Below are positions 1-11,717 of a stretch of DNA of 64,000 nucleotides, one piece after another. Source of the DNA: Narthecium ossifragum (taxonomy: Eukaryota > Streptophyta > Magnoliopsida > Dioscoreales > Nartheciaceae); contig OY986970.1 in NCBI GenBank assembly GCA_963920575.1, positions 15,211,588 to 15,275,587 of the forward strand, in the 5' to 3' direction. Each line of letters begins with the position of its first letter. Within the stretch, counting starts at the first letter, position 1. A model generated the notes under the pieces. That model had not been told where the DNA came from. It worked only from the letters and a program-made list of their open reading frames with translations, and did not search any database. Both the position numbers and the translations under genes were made by a program.

Positions 1-1183
1 CTTCGTAAGCTTAGCCGAGAGTGTAGTAGACTCTGATTGAATTTTATGCTTGTTCTATATCTTCATGGCTTCATTACCTTCACACACTAAACATAGTGTT
101 TACATACAAAATTTATCACAGGTTGCAGATAAATGTTCCAGCTAATGTTCAGTGAGTTGAGTCTCCTACGAACTTGAAAGGATCAACCATTACATGACAA
201 AGATACCAAGCATCAAGGCAGAAAAGAAAGGATCAACCATTACCAAGCTTATTTAACGCTTTAAAACCAAGATTAAATTTTTGTGTAACCAAACTTTTGA
301 GGAATTCGAGAGCTCAACAATTAAAGGACATCAACAATGTATTGAGAAGAATTCCAAACAATTGAAATACAGATTTGAACTTAAGCACCCAAACAGGATA
401 GGATATACAACTGCAAATCCATGATGGAAACCCCTATCTACTCTTTTCATCGACATCCTATTGGCTCCACAGGCGCAAAAGTTCCAATGACCAACAGCAT
501 ACCGGTGTTAGGGAAATTAAAGGGCAGCAAGTAAGAAGTGAAGAGAAGAGAGGAGAGCAGAGGGAAATCTCACTGGAGTGGATCCGTTTGATGATTGAGG
601 ATTGAAGTCCCTAATTGGTCACGACGTGGTCGCAGTCAGGCGGCGGGAGAGATCTCCCTCCGGCACGGGATCGAGCATGCCGTTCCCGTCTGGGGTCAGG
701 GGAGTGGAGGAATCGAGCGGAGGTTGGAGATATCTTCGAGGAAGTCGCTCAAGATGAAGATCCAGCTCTCGATCAGCCGCTAATGCCCTCGACGCCCAGA
801 CGCCAAAGCCGGCCGCAACGATGCTTGGATGACAACGGGGATGTCAAAATCGACCGGATCCAGCGATTCGAGGAGGAGGAAGCGAGCAGAGGTTGGAGAT
901 CTAGCCCTTGACCGGCCGCCAACGCCCTCGACCACCCAGACTCTGAAGCCGCCTTCGAGACCCACGACCGCCAACGTCGCCCTGATCCCCCCCTCTCGAT
1001 TCCCCCCCTCTCTCTATCTCTCTCAGGTCTTTCGCTCGGGCTCTCGCTCTCTCTCGATGGGGAAGGAAACCATAGGGGAACGGTCACCCACGCACGAACT
1101 CCATCTATCTCTAGGAACCGCTCCAAGCACGACTCCATGTAGGATAACAGGTGACAGCGTGACAAAACCAATAACTGTCGATC
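1..1183. other. Unclassified repeat DNA with a GC-rich block
   Basis: No gene is supported. Bases 1-530 are AT-rich and unrecognised. Bases 530-1130 are GC-rich with overlapping open frames on both strands that look like composition artefacts. Two short stretches (near 533-560 and 817-860) resemble 8298-8330 and 8368-8400 in the 5-kb insertion of element D, including a shared 'GAGGCTTGGA.GACA.CGGGGATGT'-like string. This end may therefore belong to the same repeat family. A pyrimidine-rich run lies at about 990-1060. Confidence 0.5.
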
Positions 1184-1349
1184 TTATAAGGTTGATATTT
1201 AAAACTAATCTCCTGGCTTATGATTATAAGGAGGTATATTTAAAACTAACCTAGGGAATATAATAAAAATATACAAAGTTAACTTAGGAAAATATACATG
1301 TAAATAAACTAATAGAAGGTAAACGGTTGTAACCGTTTTTACCCCTTAT
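1184..1349. repeat. Short direct repeats at the D boundary
   Basis: The string CTTATAAGGTTGATAT occurs near 1184 and again near 1347. A diverged copy (ATTATAAGGAGGTATATT) lies near 1222, so 1184-1260 reads as two imperfect tandem units. The sequence between the outer copies is AT-rich and has no gene. This could be a small insertion bracketed by its duplicated target, or simple local duplication. The second copy runs directly into recognisable Athila LTR sequence. Confidence 0.4.
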
Positions 1350-1576
1350 AAGGTTGATATCATCTGGTTCTTCATGAGAATGTACAATTTAATCTTCCAA
1401 TTTGACTCATATAATCTTTTCAGCTTTTTTTAGCACCAATTTCCTGCTTTTTCCAAACAACTATGTGAAACAACCTATAAATATAAAAATAGTTCTAAAG
1501 AGGTTGATTAAGGGTGCCAATCTAGCAATTGAGATAGTTATAAGACTGTTCAGTGTGCACCTTCATGCACTCATCA
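1350..1576 (-). repeat. Element D: truncated 3' LTR (Athila)
   Basis: This stretch aligns by eye with the last 220 bases of the C element LTR (compare 54240-54458): a shared 'TTCTTCATGAG' string, then 'CCAAACAACTATGTGAA', a run ending GTTGATTAA, and the terminal ACTCATCA. It is followed at 1577 by CACCCCCCACAAGC, which on the minus strand is a polypurine tract just before the LTR. It is the 3' LTR of the minus-strand element D and has lost its outer ~1.4 kb on the left. Confidence 0.7.
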
Positions 1577-1933
1577 CACCCCCCACAAGCTTATTGCTAG
1601 TCTCTAGCAATTCAATGCGCATGAAAACAAAATTAAGCACACCAACGGTGTGAGGGCCCGTCCCTCCGACCTGGCTCGACCATGTGGGTCGAGGGTCGTT
1701 CTCCTTTTGGTTTGGTTCCGCATCGGGTACGATCGAGCGATCGTACGGTGGTTTTTAGCCCCAGGGGCATTTTGGTAAATATGCCCCCTGGTGATCAGTT
1801 TCACACCCGCGTTGCACACACAGCCTTGGATTAATGTATGTGCTTGATTAGAACTTTAAGGGTGCATTCGATCGGAAAATCGGAGCTCAATCGGGAAAGA
1901 TCGAATCGGACGACCGAGATCGGTTCAGATCTC

Positions 1934-1941
1934 TATATATA
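1934..1941 (+). promoter_or_regulatory. TATA box of the solo LTR
   Basis: TATATATA sits about 285 bases into the LTR. It is followed by a pyrimidine-rich stretch and a GC-richer leader, the usual layout at a chromovirus LTR transcription start. The same place in the B LTRs carries TATATA (34380) and TATATAA (40824), so the box is conserved within the family. No start site can be proved from sequence. Confidence 0.6.
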
Positions 1942-2483
1942 GCCTATCCCTTTCTCTCTCTTTCTTCTTCTTTGCTGTCGATGTCTCCTTCTCCCTCTCT
2001 CTCTTTCTCTCTTTTGCGGCTGAGCTAGCGCTTGGAGACGCGAGCTTCGAGGAGCGGATCTTGGCGGTTCGACTGGTTGGACGCGTGGAGGAGCTGCCCT
2101 ACTTGCTCAAGTAGGTGTTTCTACCTCGATTTTATGATCGGCTTCTCCTAGAATAGGTTTCTTGTATTTTCGCTGTAGGAATACTTGTTAGAATGTTGTC
2201 TGGTTCAATGCATGTGTAGTATGACTTGCCTCTAGTATTCCTATCAGTTGATTTCCGTATTTTATCGGACGATTTCCATATTATCGTCGTTTTGTCGGTG
2301 TTCGGCCATTAAGACCTAGACTTGAGATTTAACCATCAAAATTGTGTTTTCTTCGTACCATTGGCTTCCCCATCATTTATTCGCATGCTTGCAAAGTTTC
2401 ATCAACTTCCAACATGATTTGATCATTCAAATCCAAGAAATTGGATTTCCGGCACTGTTCTGATGAACTGTGCATTAGGATCG

Positions 2484-2830
2484 ACGGTCGATCGGCGGAT
2501 CGACCGTCAAGCGTTGATATGCTTCTTTTGAGCCTGACGGTCGATCGTCGGATCGACCGTTGCATCGTTCGTCAGGCTCTGTCGCGGTTTTGGTCTCCCA
2601 CGGTCGATGCCCCGATCGACCGCGGGCTCCCTCTCTTTTCCATTCCGCCTCACGGTCGACCGTCGGATCGACCGTCGCATCGTCCGTGAGGCTCTGTTTC
2701 GTTTTGGGCTCCCCAGGGTCGATGCACCGATCGACTGTGGCCCTTATGCTTTTCCCTCATTTGACCCCACGGTCGACCGTCGGATCGATCGTGGCTTCAC
2801 GGTCGACCGTCGGATCGACCGTCGCATCGA
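2484..2830. repeat. Array of seven GATC-centred palindromes in the solo LTR
   Basis: Near 2484, 2537, 2599, 2652, 2716, 2769 and 2798 the sequence forms an inverted repeat with arms ACGGTCGATC and GATCGACCGT around a 4-base centre. The first two are perfect over both arms (2484-2507 and 2537-2560); the others carry one to several changes. Spacing is about 30-65 bases. The sequence between palindromes is not repeated, so this is not a simple tandem satellite. The same unit occurs in the B LTRs and in element E2. Confidence 0.85.
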
Positions 2831-4091
2831 TTGTGGGCCACTGAGCTGTGTTTTCTGGTTTCCTTTGATTGGTTTTCATTCATGATAGATATCCAATCAT
2901 GTTAGAAAGCATAAACGATTTTTTCACGGGATTTCTATCGAGATTGGGAATTGAATCGGGAGTTTAACCTCTTTGTCGAATTTACGGTCTTTACTCGCAT
3001 TTAAATACTTGGTTGATAGTAGTTTGAATGCTTATCGCTTTCCCTATTCGTTAGCTAACTATGAGTGTTATCTAACGAGGTATTGTGGAACCTTAGCCCG
3101 TTGCCGGCGAGTGCCGAGGGCTATTGTATAACTGTTTAACCTATAACTGTTGATGTGGCATGTAGAGACATCTAGGATAGATGTTTACATAGGTTCATGC
3201 ATTGTATGCATTAGAGGCATATCATGTTAGACGGGCGATGGGTTGATCGCTGATTCGAGACTCTCGGATAGCTCGGATCTAGCCTTAGGACCGCGGCTGG
3301 GTAGTGAGGATTAGGACGTGATCATAATTGGAATCTCATGTTATCGAGGATGTATTATAGTTGGTTGTGATCTTTGCTTTGAGGTTTAGAGGTCGTGTTG
3401 TCTTCCCAAGGCTAAGTGTTAAGGATGGTTGTCGATGTCCCTAACATGGTCCCCAGGCAGTGGTTTCCTGCTGGGTAACGGTGATCCTACTAGTTCTGGT
3501 TCTTTTCCTCCCAGCGTGTTGGTTGATGTTCCCAGCGTGGTCGGTTGAGAAGAGTAGGATCCCTTTGGGGAGTCGATAGGGGTTGTGGGACCCCTTGGTA
3601 TTCCTTAGGCTTGAGCGGGGAGATACCACTGTTGATGTTTTCCTCCCTTCTGTGTGCCGTAGAGTAGAACCCTACTAAACTTATCGCTCACTCCTACCCG
3701 GGCTGCGTTTACAGGTGCAGGCGCCAGTTCTTCAGCAGTAGAGCCGATGGGATCGGCCTTTGGCGGCGCGAGTACTTCCAGAGGCGTCTGAGGTTGCTGC
3801 AAGAAGACTGTTGTACTTTTTGATAGTTTTGTATATTATAAACATCTTCGAGGATTTTTGGATTATATGTATAATATATTTTCCCTTGGAGGAGTTTGAT
3901 AAGAATTTTGTATCAGATGTTTAAATAGTACAACTTGATGTATTTATAATTTGAATTACAGTTTACCTCTGAAATATGAATTGTTTAAGTTTATCCAGGT
4001 TTTCCACAATGTATCGCACCAGTTGGAGATAAATAGTGATAGGAACCCTCGCGCCCTGTCCTGGATGGGTTTTCTAGGTCGGGGTGTGACA

Positions 4092-4604
4092 AACAGTCTA
4101 AGGCTGTAGACATACATGACAAAAACTTTTACCTTGACAGGTCAATAGTATTCTATATAGTACAGAGCACGAAAACTTCTTATACTCATATACATACTAG
4201 CAACACATAAAATTAACTTCTACACTTCAAACATGCTAATCACCATGTGACGTGATGAATAAAAGTTACATACAGAGGCAACTTCTACCCACCATTAGTC
4301 CAAACATACTATTATCTTCCTGACCAATCATTCAACCCTCACACTTAGCTATCAGTGGTTCTACCTTTTTACGCGAGCTCCCCGCTTCCTGAGGCAAAAA
4401 CACCCGGTTGCTCAGTAGAAGACTTAATAGTCATTTAGGCACAGCTTGATCCCTGAAGCTACAACTAAATCCATGTAACGACCTCAAACCAATGACTCCC
4501 AAACCCGGCTTTAGGGCACTAAATGTAAAACACTCCTTGGGCTCAAGAATCAGATCCAGCGGCTATGAATCAAGCTCCAGAAGCTCACAATATATATATA
4601 TACT
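4092..4604 (-). other. Element D: 3' noncoding region, proximal part
   Basis: No gene. The sequence continues that before 1649 and matches the 3' noncoding region of C (about 54510-55060): a run of short conserved strings on acetone-like AT-rich background, then a block at 4370-4425 with TTTTTACGCGAG, CCGCTTCCTGAGGC and ACACCCGGTT. A second block at 4473-4550 (ATGTAACGA, GTGACTCCCAAACC-like, TTTAGGGCACTAA) matches 22229-22310 in E1 but is missing from C. It ends at an AT dinucleotide run where the 5-kb insertion begins. Confidence 0.7.
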
Positions 4605-6578
4605 AGTAGATGCCCGTGCCCCTGGCACGGTTTTTATTTTCCATTATTTTTTCCTTTTTGTTAAATGCTTACTGCTAGTGTAAAATTTTAACAATAAAAA
4701 AATATTACAATTGAAATTATTACTAATATTGAGATATCTAAAAACAGTGACAATAGAAACGTAGACATCATTTTGGATTGATTTAGAACATATGAATTAG
4801 CTTTTATACCGTCACATTTACAAATTCAGAATAAAAGACTCAATTTATAAATTAAAAAAGAAAAAGAAAAAGAAAAAGATGGCATCCATCAATGAAGCTT
4901 CTTAGAAGAACATTTACCCGTCTAGATGAATTTCTACATCATATGGGGTATATCTTCATCAGATAGAGAGAAAATTGGTGCAGAAAATGAAACATAAAAG
5001 GTGTAATATCGTTGAAGTGTCTGCTTTGTAAACAGAGTACATAATCAGGTGAATAGTTATGACAACAAAGTAGATACAACAAAAAATAGCGTGGAAACTG
5101 AAAAAAAAAAGCAAGAGTGATAGTAAATGTCAAGGTTACCAATCTATAAACCTTGCCATGTGGATTAATTACTTTTACACCAAATGGCATTATATCACCC
5201 TCTAGAGAACAATCAAATCCTAAGATTTTTCGTGAACACGAATTGATCTATTACAATCATCACCCTCAAAATTTGTAAATGTTCAAGTTTTGAGGATGTG
5301 CCATTGAAGGTAGAAAGAAGATATAGTTCTAATAACAGAAGGAAATATTACAATCTATTACAATCATTATCCAAAAATAATGGCCTTGAGAAATTAGCCT
5401 TTGAAAGATAAAGCTACAATGGCTAAAGGTCATTGCTACTTCGTGATCCTACACTCTTGGCACAATCTTGCACGTAGACTCTCCATGAGATAGTCTTCTA
5501 GCTGCTGCAAGAACAATAAATTTAATTCACCTTTTCCTCAGAAAATCAGATAATATAAGACAAATAATTGAAAAACCATTACACACCTAAAGATTATTAC
5601 CCCATGTCATTGAAGTCAAACCTCACTTAGTGACTAATTGAGCAGATGCCCCTTGAAAACTAACCTCACTTTCTATTTAAGCAAAAGTAACAAACAGTAG
5701 CAGCAGATTCTAAGAACTTCAAACAATTCAGTCTAAATGAGAACGAACCAAAAAAAAAAAAACTTGCACATTATAGTGAAAAGGCCAAATGCCCTGAATA
5801 ATAAGGGTCATGAAGCAGTTTCTAAATAAGAGGTAAACCAATGACAATCATTACACCAGTAGTAAGAGGTAAACAAATGGTAATTAAAATACTTCATGAA
5901 AGCCAAATATATAACCCGAAGAAACAAAGAAAGAAGTTCATGCCTTAAAAGAAAAATATGAATATCTATCTCCTATCTCCAACATCGCAACATTGTTTGA
6001 TGAACATATCAAGATGCACAGAAAACTGTTCCAGTATTTCATCTTGAAAATTAGAAAGCCTAACTAAAATAAGAAGTCAAATGAAAGAATGTATATAGTG
6101 ATGTCTTCATCCTTGACTAAATTCCATGCTGAAAAATGATGCTCTATGTACAAACAACAATGCCATGCCTTTCTATGTATGATGCTCTATAAATTAATCA
6201 AGCTCAATCTCAAATAGTTCTTTATGTACAAACTTAGCGTCTAGGATAATATGCTATTGCATGCAATTGGTGAAGAAAACTACACAACCGTCGGAAATAA
6301 ACTAATCAAAGCAGTTGCACTCATATTATAGGTGCATAACCTTTATGCTTTAATACTGAGTTCATAGAATGATTTCATGAGCTATATATCTAAACCAAAA
6401 CAATCAGTGAGTCTAAAATTCTAGTAAAAGAGAATTTAATGTAGACTCTCAGAATATTTGCTCTAGAACATTTAACTACACACTACCATCACATCCCTCA
6501 AAAAGCAAATATTTGAATGTAGCAATGCTTATACAAAAGAATTGAATGTCTTGTCAAAGAACCCAAACTGGAGCTTAC

Positions 6579-6654
6579 TTGACGATGCCAAATTCTAGAC
6601 ACCAGTGATGGTGCTACTCACAGACAGAGAACCACGTTCGTCGATGATTAAATT
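6579..6654 (-). pseudogene. Exon-like fragment in the 5-kb insertion
   Basis: On the minus strand a 76-bp block follows a pyrimidine-rich stretch ending TTTTCAG and is followed by GTAAGC, matching plant acceptor and donor consensus. It reads open for 19 codons and then meets a TAG. A second acceptor-like site (TTCTTGCAG) ends at 5515, and the open stretch after it runs to about 5440. The product is not recognised. This may be a fragment of a host gene carried by the insertion, or chance. Confidence 0.25.
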
Positions 6655-7381
6655 CTGAAAAGTGAAACAACCACAGAAGTTTCATGCAATTACAGTTATT
6701 GCTTCTTCCATTACTCATAAGCCATACAGAATAACTCTATCAAGCATCTGACATTTCCTATGCACCAGAAACAAAATTTAAATAGAGTTTTGCACATAAT
6801 ATTGAAAATCATACGCAAAGAATTCATCAAGAATTTCCAACTAAGATGAGATGCCGTGCCACAGATATGAAAGTCTGAACATTCATTCCAATGAAAGAGG
6901 AGAAAAGTGATGGCATGGAAATTGCAGATTTATGCCTTATTAGCTACTATGACAGTGGCTCTAAGTTTCGAGAGGATAAAAGCCAATGAAAAATAATACG
7001 GACCTAAAATTGAGAAAAATAATGAACATATTGCTAGCAAATGAAAAGAACCCAAAACCTAAAGAGGAAAAATAGTAATTGCTGAATTTTTGAACAATGA
7101 ATGCTTCAGAAGAATGCCAACATGCAATCAAGAATACATGAGCTGAATTTTTGAAGACACGTGGATGATTGGTTGTTGTCAATCTAAAGTACTGATAGAG
7201 TACTTGTTTGCTTCAGATAGCTTTTTGCTTCAGCATGTAATATTTGAAAAGTCTCAACAGCTTTTTGTTGTCAATCAAAATATCTCTCACTATTATGAAC
7301 ATCAAAACACACACATATCTACTTATTGAGCAAAGACCAATAAACTTTTAAGGCACAGATCCTTCTTGACAGCTTCTTTAA

Positions 7382-7512
7382 GGGCGTGTTTGGATACCGC
7401 GGATCCGTGGGATCCACGGTATCCAGCGGACGGTATCCGCGCCCGCGGATACCGTCCGCGCGTTCACCGGATCCACGGGATCCCGGCGGATACCGTGGAT
7501 CCAAACACGCCC
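7382..7512. mobile_element. Tourist-like MITE (PIF/Harbinger type)
   Basis: A 131-bp element has perfect 14-bp terminal inverted repeats: GGGCGTGTTTGGAT at the left and its complement at the right. It is flanked by TAA on both sides (7379-7381 and 7513-7515). The TWA target and GGG..TGTTTGG terminus are the known signature of Tourist-like MITEs. It has no coding capacity. Its interior is GC-rich with repeated GGATCC and GGTATCC strings, giving further internal symmetry, unlike the AT-rich DNA around it. Confidence 0.85.
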
Positions 7513-8609
7513 TAAATAAAAGGTTTGAGAGCTCTTTAACAAAATAAAAACTGATCACCACATTACACAGAGACCTCAACTCATGCTCTATAGTCTAAAA
7601 AAGAAGCATTAGTTTTTACTCTATTTTCATTGTTCTCTAGCACGTTGATTAGCATCTCCTCAGAAAAGGAAACTGCTAGAATTAAAAAGTTTATGCATGC
7701 CAAAAGAAAATATACATATCCTATTAGTTTTTGCTTTTAGCTTAAAAAAGAAACGATCTTGGAAGACTCTAAGAAATCTTATGTCTCAATTTGACAAAGA
7801 CCTATACAGCTTGAAGAAGATCTTAGAAGAATTTAAAATAGATTGTAAAATTGATCGTTGAAAGGAAACCATCAACAATCGACAGTGAACAGTATTGAAA
7901 ATTTAAATCTACAACACCAATCTACTGTCAACTAAAAGAACAACATAATCTTTGATCCCAAGCAAAGTTTGAACTTTAACTACAGATAGTCTATAAATGA
8001 AGCATATTTAAGCCCTTTTTTAATCAACAGTAATGCTCTAAGTGAAGAGAATAAAATCTAAACCGAACACCAACAAACTTGAATAAATTAATTCCAACAT
8101 TGCATAGAAACCTTTAACAGGTCAAAATAGTTGAAAAGCAGAAATCTTGGGTTCCTAGGTGAGTTGAAGAGATGGAGGAAATCGAGCCGAAGCGATTACA
8201 GAAGACATTATTATCAGACGCGACAAACATCCACAAAGAGATATAAAAATAGGAAGAGAGGTGAAGGCATGGGAAGAGGGAGAAGAAAACATGCTGATAG
8301 GGTGAAGAGAAGAGAGCAGAGGCAGCACTCACCGGAGATATGGCATTGATGTGCGAGGCGAGGCGAGGCGAGGCTTGGACGACAGCGGGGATGTGAAGAT
8401 CGGTAGGCGATGACTTAGACGCGCAGAGGATGCTATGAAACAACGGAGTTTGTTAGCTAATTAACAAAAAAATCTTATAACATCAACAATACCGTAAAAA
8501 CAGGAGAAGATCTAACCTGTTTGGCATCTAGCACCCGCTGGTCGCTCCCAGCCTCCTCCCGCACCCTATCGACGCTCCGCGATCATCTCCATTATCGCTT
8601 CTTTTCCCT

Positions 8610-9285
8610 CGGGCGAGGACGGCGTGGATCTGGGCGACGGCGTGGAGGGTGGCGTGGCCGAGGTCGGCGTCGGGTGTGAGGTGTCGCCGGCTGAGGAGAG
8701 GAGAGGGGATGGGCGAGGGGAAAAAAGAGGAAGAGAGGAGAGGGGATGGGTGAGGGGAACTCTACCTTGGGCGTCGCTGGCTGGGCGTCGGGCGTCGGGT
8801 GGTCGTGCGACGGCGTGGATGTCGATGGCGTCGAGGGCGGGTTGGGCGGTCTGCGACGGCGCGGCTGAGGGCGAGGTCGACGTCCGCTCGACTAAGGGCG
8901 AGCTTGGGCGAGGTCGCCGTGGGGAGAGGAGAGGGGAGAGGAGAGCTCGGGCGAGGATGGCGTGGATCTTGGCGACGGCGTGGAGGGTGGCGTGGCCGAG
9001 GTCGGCGTCGGGCGTGAGGCGTCGCCGGCTGAGGAGAGGAGAGGGGATGGGTGAGGGGAAAAAAGAGGAAGAGAGGAGAGGGGATGGGTGAGGGGAACTC
9101 TACCTTGGGCGTCGCCGGCTGGGCGTCGGGTGGTCGTGCGACGGCGTGGATGTCGATGGCGTCGAGGGCGGGTTGGGCGGTCGGCGACGGCGCGGCTTAG
9201 GGCGAGGGAGGGCGAGGTCGGCATCGCCTCAGCTGAGGGCCAGGGAGGGCGAGGCCGCCGTGGGGAGAGGAGAGGGGATGGGTGA
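8610..9285. repeat. Tandem duplication, two ~338-bp GC-rich units
   Basis: The block from about 8611 recurs from about 8949, a period of 338 bases. Shared strings include GGCGACGGCGTGGAGGGTGG (8634 and 8972), the AGGGGAACTCTACCTTGGG run, and a GGCGTCGAGGGCGGGTTGGG run (8826 and 9156). The copies differ at scattered positions and in a short CG-rich part near the end of each unit. Open frames here on both strands (for example 8892-9398 minus) are low-complexity Pro/Ser/Arg products with no recognisable domain. I treat them as non-coding. Confidence 0.85.
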
Positions 9286-9640
9286 GGGGAAAGAGAGGGA
9301 GAGGGGACGGGGGAGAGGGGAAAGAGAGGGAGAGGGGAAATGGCGTGGGGAGGGGGACGGTTGAGGGAGAGGGGACGGGGGAGAGGGATGGGACGCATCC
9401 CATCCTCTCTCTCTCACAGCTAGACTCAGCTGGATTTTGAAAATTTGAGTGGATGTGTGGTTGAGAGTGGATGAGTGGGTGGAATTTTGAGCGGGAGATT
9501 TTGGAGGGAAGGAAAATTTGGCTGCGGATCTTAAAGCTGATCATGGAATCACAGCGATTGGATGTGTTTGTAGGCAAATCCTGACCACTCTTTATGTTTT
9601 ATAGGGGGGACATTTCAAAAACCGTCATTCCTTATATAAT

Positions 9641-10300
9641 AGATATATATATATATATTATGTGCATGCAATACTCACATACTAGCTAAAGTTGAAATCA
9701 TGGTCTAGGTTAACAATAGCGTGCTCATTCATCTGGTGAGTATAATTTTCACTGCGCATAAAGTGTTCATGTGTGAATCACATGATGTTCTACCTTCAAG
9801 CTATCACACATGCAATCAATGTATAGGTCAATCCATGTAAAAGCAGCATGTATAATAAGGATAAAAAATTCAGCTCATGTACAATTTCTAGTAACATGCT
9901 CAATTCAACACTATTAAATCCACAAAGTAGCATGCATAAGGCCATATATGCCTACACCCCCCCAACCTGAAATTCAAATTGTCCTCAATGTGTGCTAAAC
10001 ATGGAAATAGAATAAAACAGGGTGCAGGTTGAAATTTTAAATAAAATAGGTAAGAATTATAAATCGATATAGGAGCGAGACCACCTGACAAAATAGTTGT
10101 AATCCTGCCTAAGGTTCCTTAGGTTGGCCGAATTTCTCATCTCCAGAATAGTGGTTGAAGCTCTCAAGCAAGGTAGACGGTGGTCCAAACATCCTCAGAA
10201 ATAAGATAGTAAACGAAAACAAAAAACAAAAGCAAACAAACTAAAACAACCTAACCTAATCAAAAAGGGAAATGATAGATAGTAGAAAGGTCATCCCTCA
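9641..10300 (-). other. Element D: 3' noncoding region, distal part
   Basis: From the AT run onwards the sequence matches 55083-55430 of element C closely (TGCAATACTCA, GAAATCATGGTCTAG, GCATGCTCATT-like strings, CCTACACCCCCC.AACCTGAAATTCA). No gene is visible. This is the stretch between the end of D pol and the region around the 5-kb insertion. The extended match with C shows that D and C are members of one Athila family. Confidence 0.75.
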
Positions 10301-11717
10301 TAGACAAGGTCTACGAGAGGAACGTAATGCTCATAAGTGGTCGTCTTCTTTGGGATTGGCTTCAATCGCTGTCTATTGACTTTGAACATCTGCCCATCCT
10401 TCGGGTTTTTAATCTCCACAGCCCCGTTCTCAAATATTCAGCTAATGGTAAAGGGCATGTCTAGCGTGATCGCAAATTCCCAGGATGTAGTTGCAGCCGC
10501 GCTTCATACAAGTAGACTTGTCACCCTTCTTAAAACGTTTTCCTCATGATCCACTTGTCATGGTAGGCCTTTGTTTTTGCCTTGAATATCCAGGAACTCT
10601 CATAAGCATCATTCCGGAGTTCTTGTAGCTTCGACAGCTGGAGTTTCCGTTCCTGACCTGCAACATCGAAAGTAATGTTTAGTAACTTAGTAGCCCAATA
10701 TGCCTTATGTTCTAATTCTACTGGAAGATGGAATTCTACTGGAAGATGGCTTGGTTATCCATAGACTAGGTGAAACGGTGACATCCTCAGGATAGTCTTG
10801 TAGGCAGTGCGATAGGCCCACAACACATCTGATAGTCTCAAGGACCAGTCTTTTCGGTTGGGGCTCATTGTCTTCTCTAAGATTTGCTTGATCTCCCTGT
10901 TGGCTAATTCAGCTTGGCCATTCATCTGTGGATGATCAACAATGGAAACCTTATGTGTGATGCCATACCTGCTCATCAAAGCCTCAAAAGAGCGATTACA
11001 AAAATACGATCCCTGGTCACTAATTATAACCCTAGGAGTACCAAATCTAGACAAAACATGCTCTTTAAGAAACTTGATGATAGTGGAATGATCATTATTC
11101 CTACATGCAATGGCCTCCACCCACTTAGACATGTATTCCACAACCATTAATATATATAAATATCTAAAAGAAGAAGGAAAGGGTCCCATAAAATCTCTAC
11201 CCCAACAATCAAAAATCTCTACATCTTGAATGGGGTTCAAAAGCATCATATGACATCTAGATAAAGCTCCCAATTTCAAGCATTGATCACATGATCTGTA
11301 GAAAATGTTAACATCTTGAAACATAGTAGGCCAATAAAAATCACATTGAAGAATTTTAGCAGCAATCTTTTTCATGGAAAAATGGCCTCCACATGTATAA
11401 GAGTGACAAAACGTGATAATGCTCTCAATTTCATGATCAGGAACACAAAGATGCGTAATCTGGTCAGGACAATACTTAAACAAACAAGGATCATCCCAAT
11501 AAAAGTTCTTTACTTTAACAAAAAATCTACCCTTATCCTGCACACTCCAATGGGAAGGGATCTCACCTGTCGCCAAATAATTGACAATATGCGCATACCA
11601 GGGCAGTCGTGCAACTGAGAAGAGATGGTCATCTGAGAAATCATCCATGATAGGTGGCTCATCGATAGCTACCTCCACCATCAATCTTGACAAGTGATCA
11701 GCAACTACGTTCTCCAC
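10300..11717 (-). pseudogene. Element D integrase (Athila), decayed
   Basis: The integrase-containing end of pol inserts retrotransposon cDNA. The main open stretch is 11717-10755 on the minus strand (320 aa). Near residues 105-145 lies a zinc-binding region with HSYTCGGHF and CDQC, so its first histidine block is near-canonical. The catalytic core shows GRDFMGPF, VIISDQGS and a QAELANREIK stretch carrying the three acidic residues. Near the end is WAYRTAYKT. A TAA then replaces a lysine-like codon. Below 10755 the C-terminal region continues to about 10300 (LPVELEHKAYWA visible), with further stops and a small duplication at 10717-10750. Homologous to E2 47201-48320. Confidence 0.85.

Larger units (their letters stand above)
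1649..4091 (+). mobile_element. Solo LTR, Tekay-like chromovirus (B family)
   Basis: A 2443-bp LTR starts TGTGAGGGCC and ends GTGTGACA. It is flanked by AACGG (1644-1648) and AACAG (4092-4096), a 5-bp target duplication with one mismatch. It matches the B element LTRs along its length (34096-36357 and 40539-42770), and its length equals that of an undamaged B LTR. No internal domain is present, so this is a solo LTR left by LTR-LTR recombination. It interrupts the 3' noncoding region of element D: sequences on both sides rejoin to match 54490-54600 of element C. It contains a TATA box and seven GATC-centred palindromes. Confidence 0.9.
4605..9640. mobile_element. Unclassified ~5-kb insertion in element D
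   Basis: The D noncoding region stops in an (AT)n run near 4590-4604 and resumes after another (AT)n run near 9640-9658, so about 5 kb was inserted. The left edge reads CTAGTAGATGCCCGTGCC and forms a small hairpin (CCGTGCC/GGCACGG). The right edge ends CCTTATATAATAG. The edges show only a vague inverted similarity, so I cannot name a class. TSDs are hidden by the AT repeats. The body is AT-rich and intron-like with a GC-rich block at the right (8560-9410). Minus-strand splice-like pieces (5409-5514, 6579-6654) suggest captured gene sequence. No transposase ORF is visible. Confidence 0.5.

Noticed and set aside
829..1254. Open frame of 141 codons
   Set aside because: Ser/Pro/Arg-rich, overlapped by a 132-codon frame on the other strand, and lies in a GC-rich repeat. 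No domain or start context.
2484..2830. CRISPR-like array
   Set aside because: Spacing and centres vary, there are no uniform spacers, and the context is a plant LTR.
4605..4640. Helitron end (hairpin plus CTRR)
   Set aside because: The hairpin is at the wrong end with no CTRR terminus, and flanks are AT repeats with no clear A/T insertion pattern.
8892..9398. Pro-rich open frame of 168 codons on the minus strand
   Set aside because: It falls in the 338-bp tandem repeat of GC-rich sequence and is open only because of composition.
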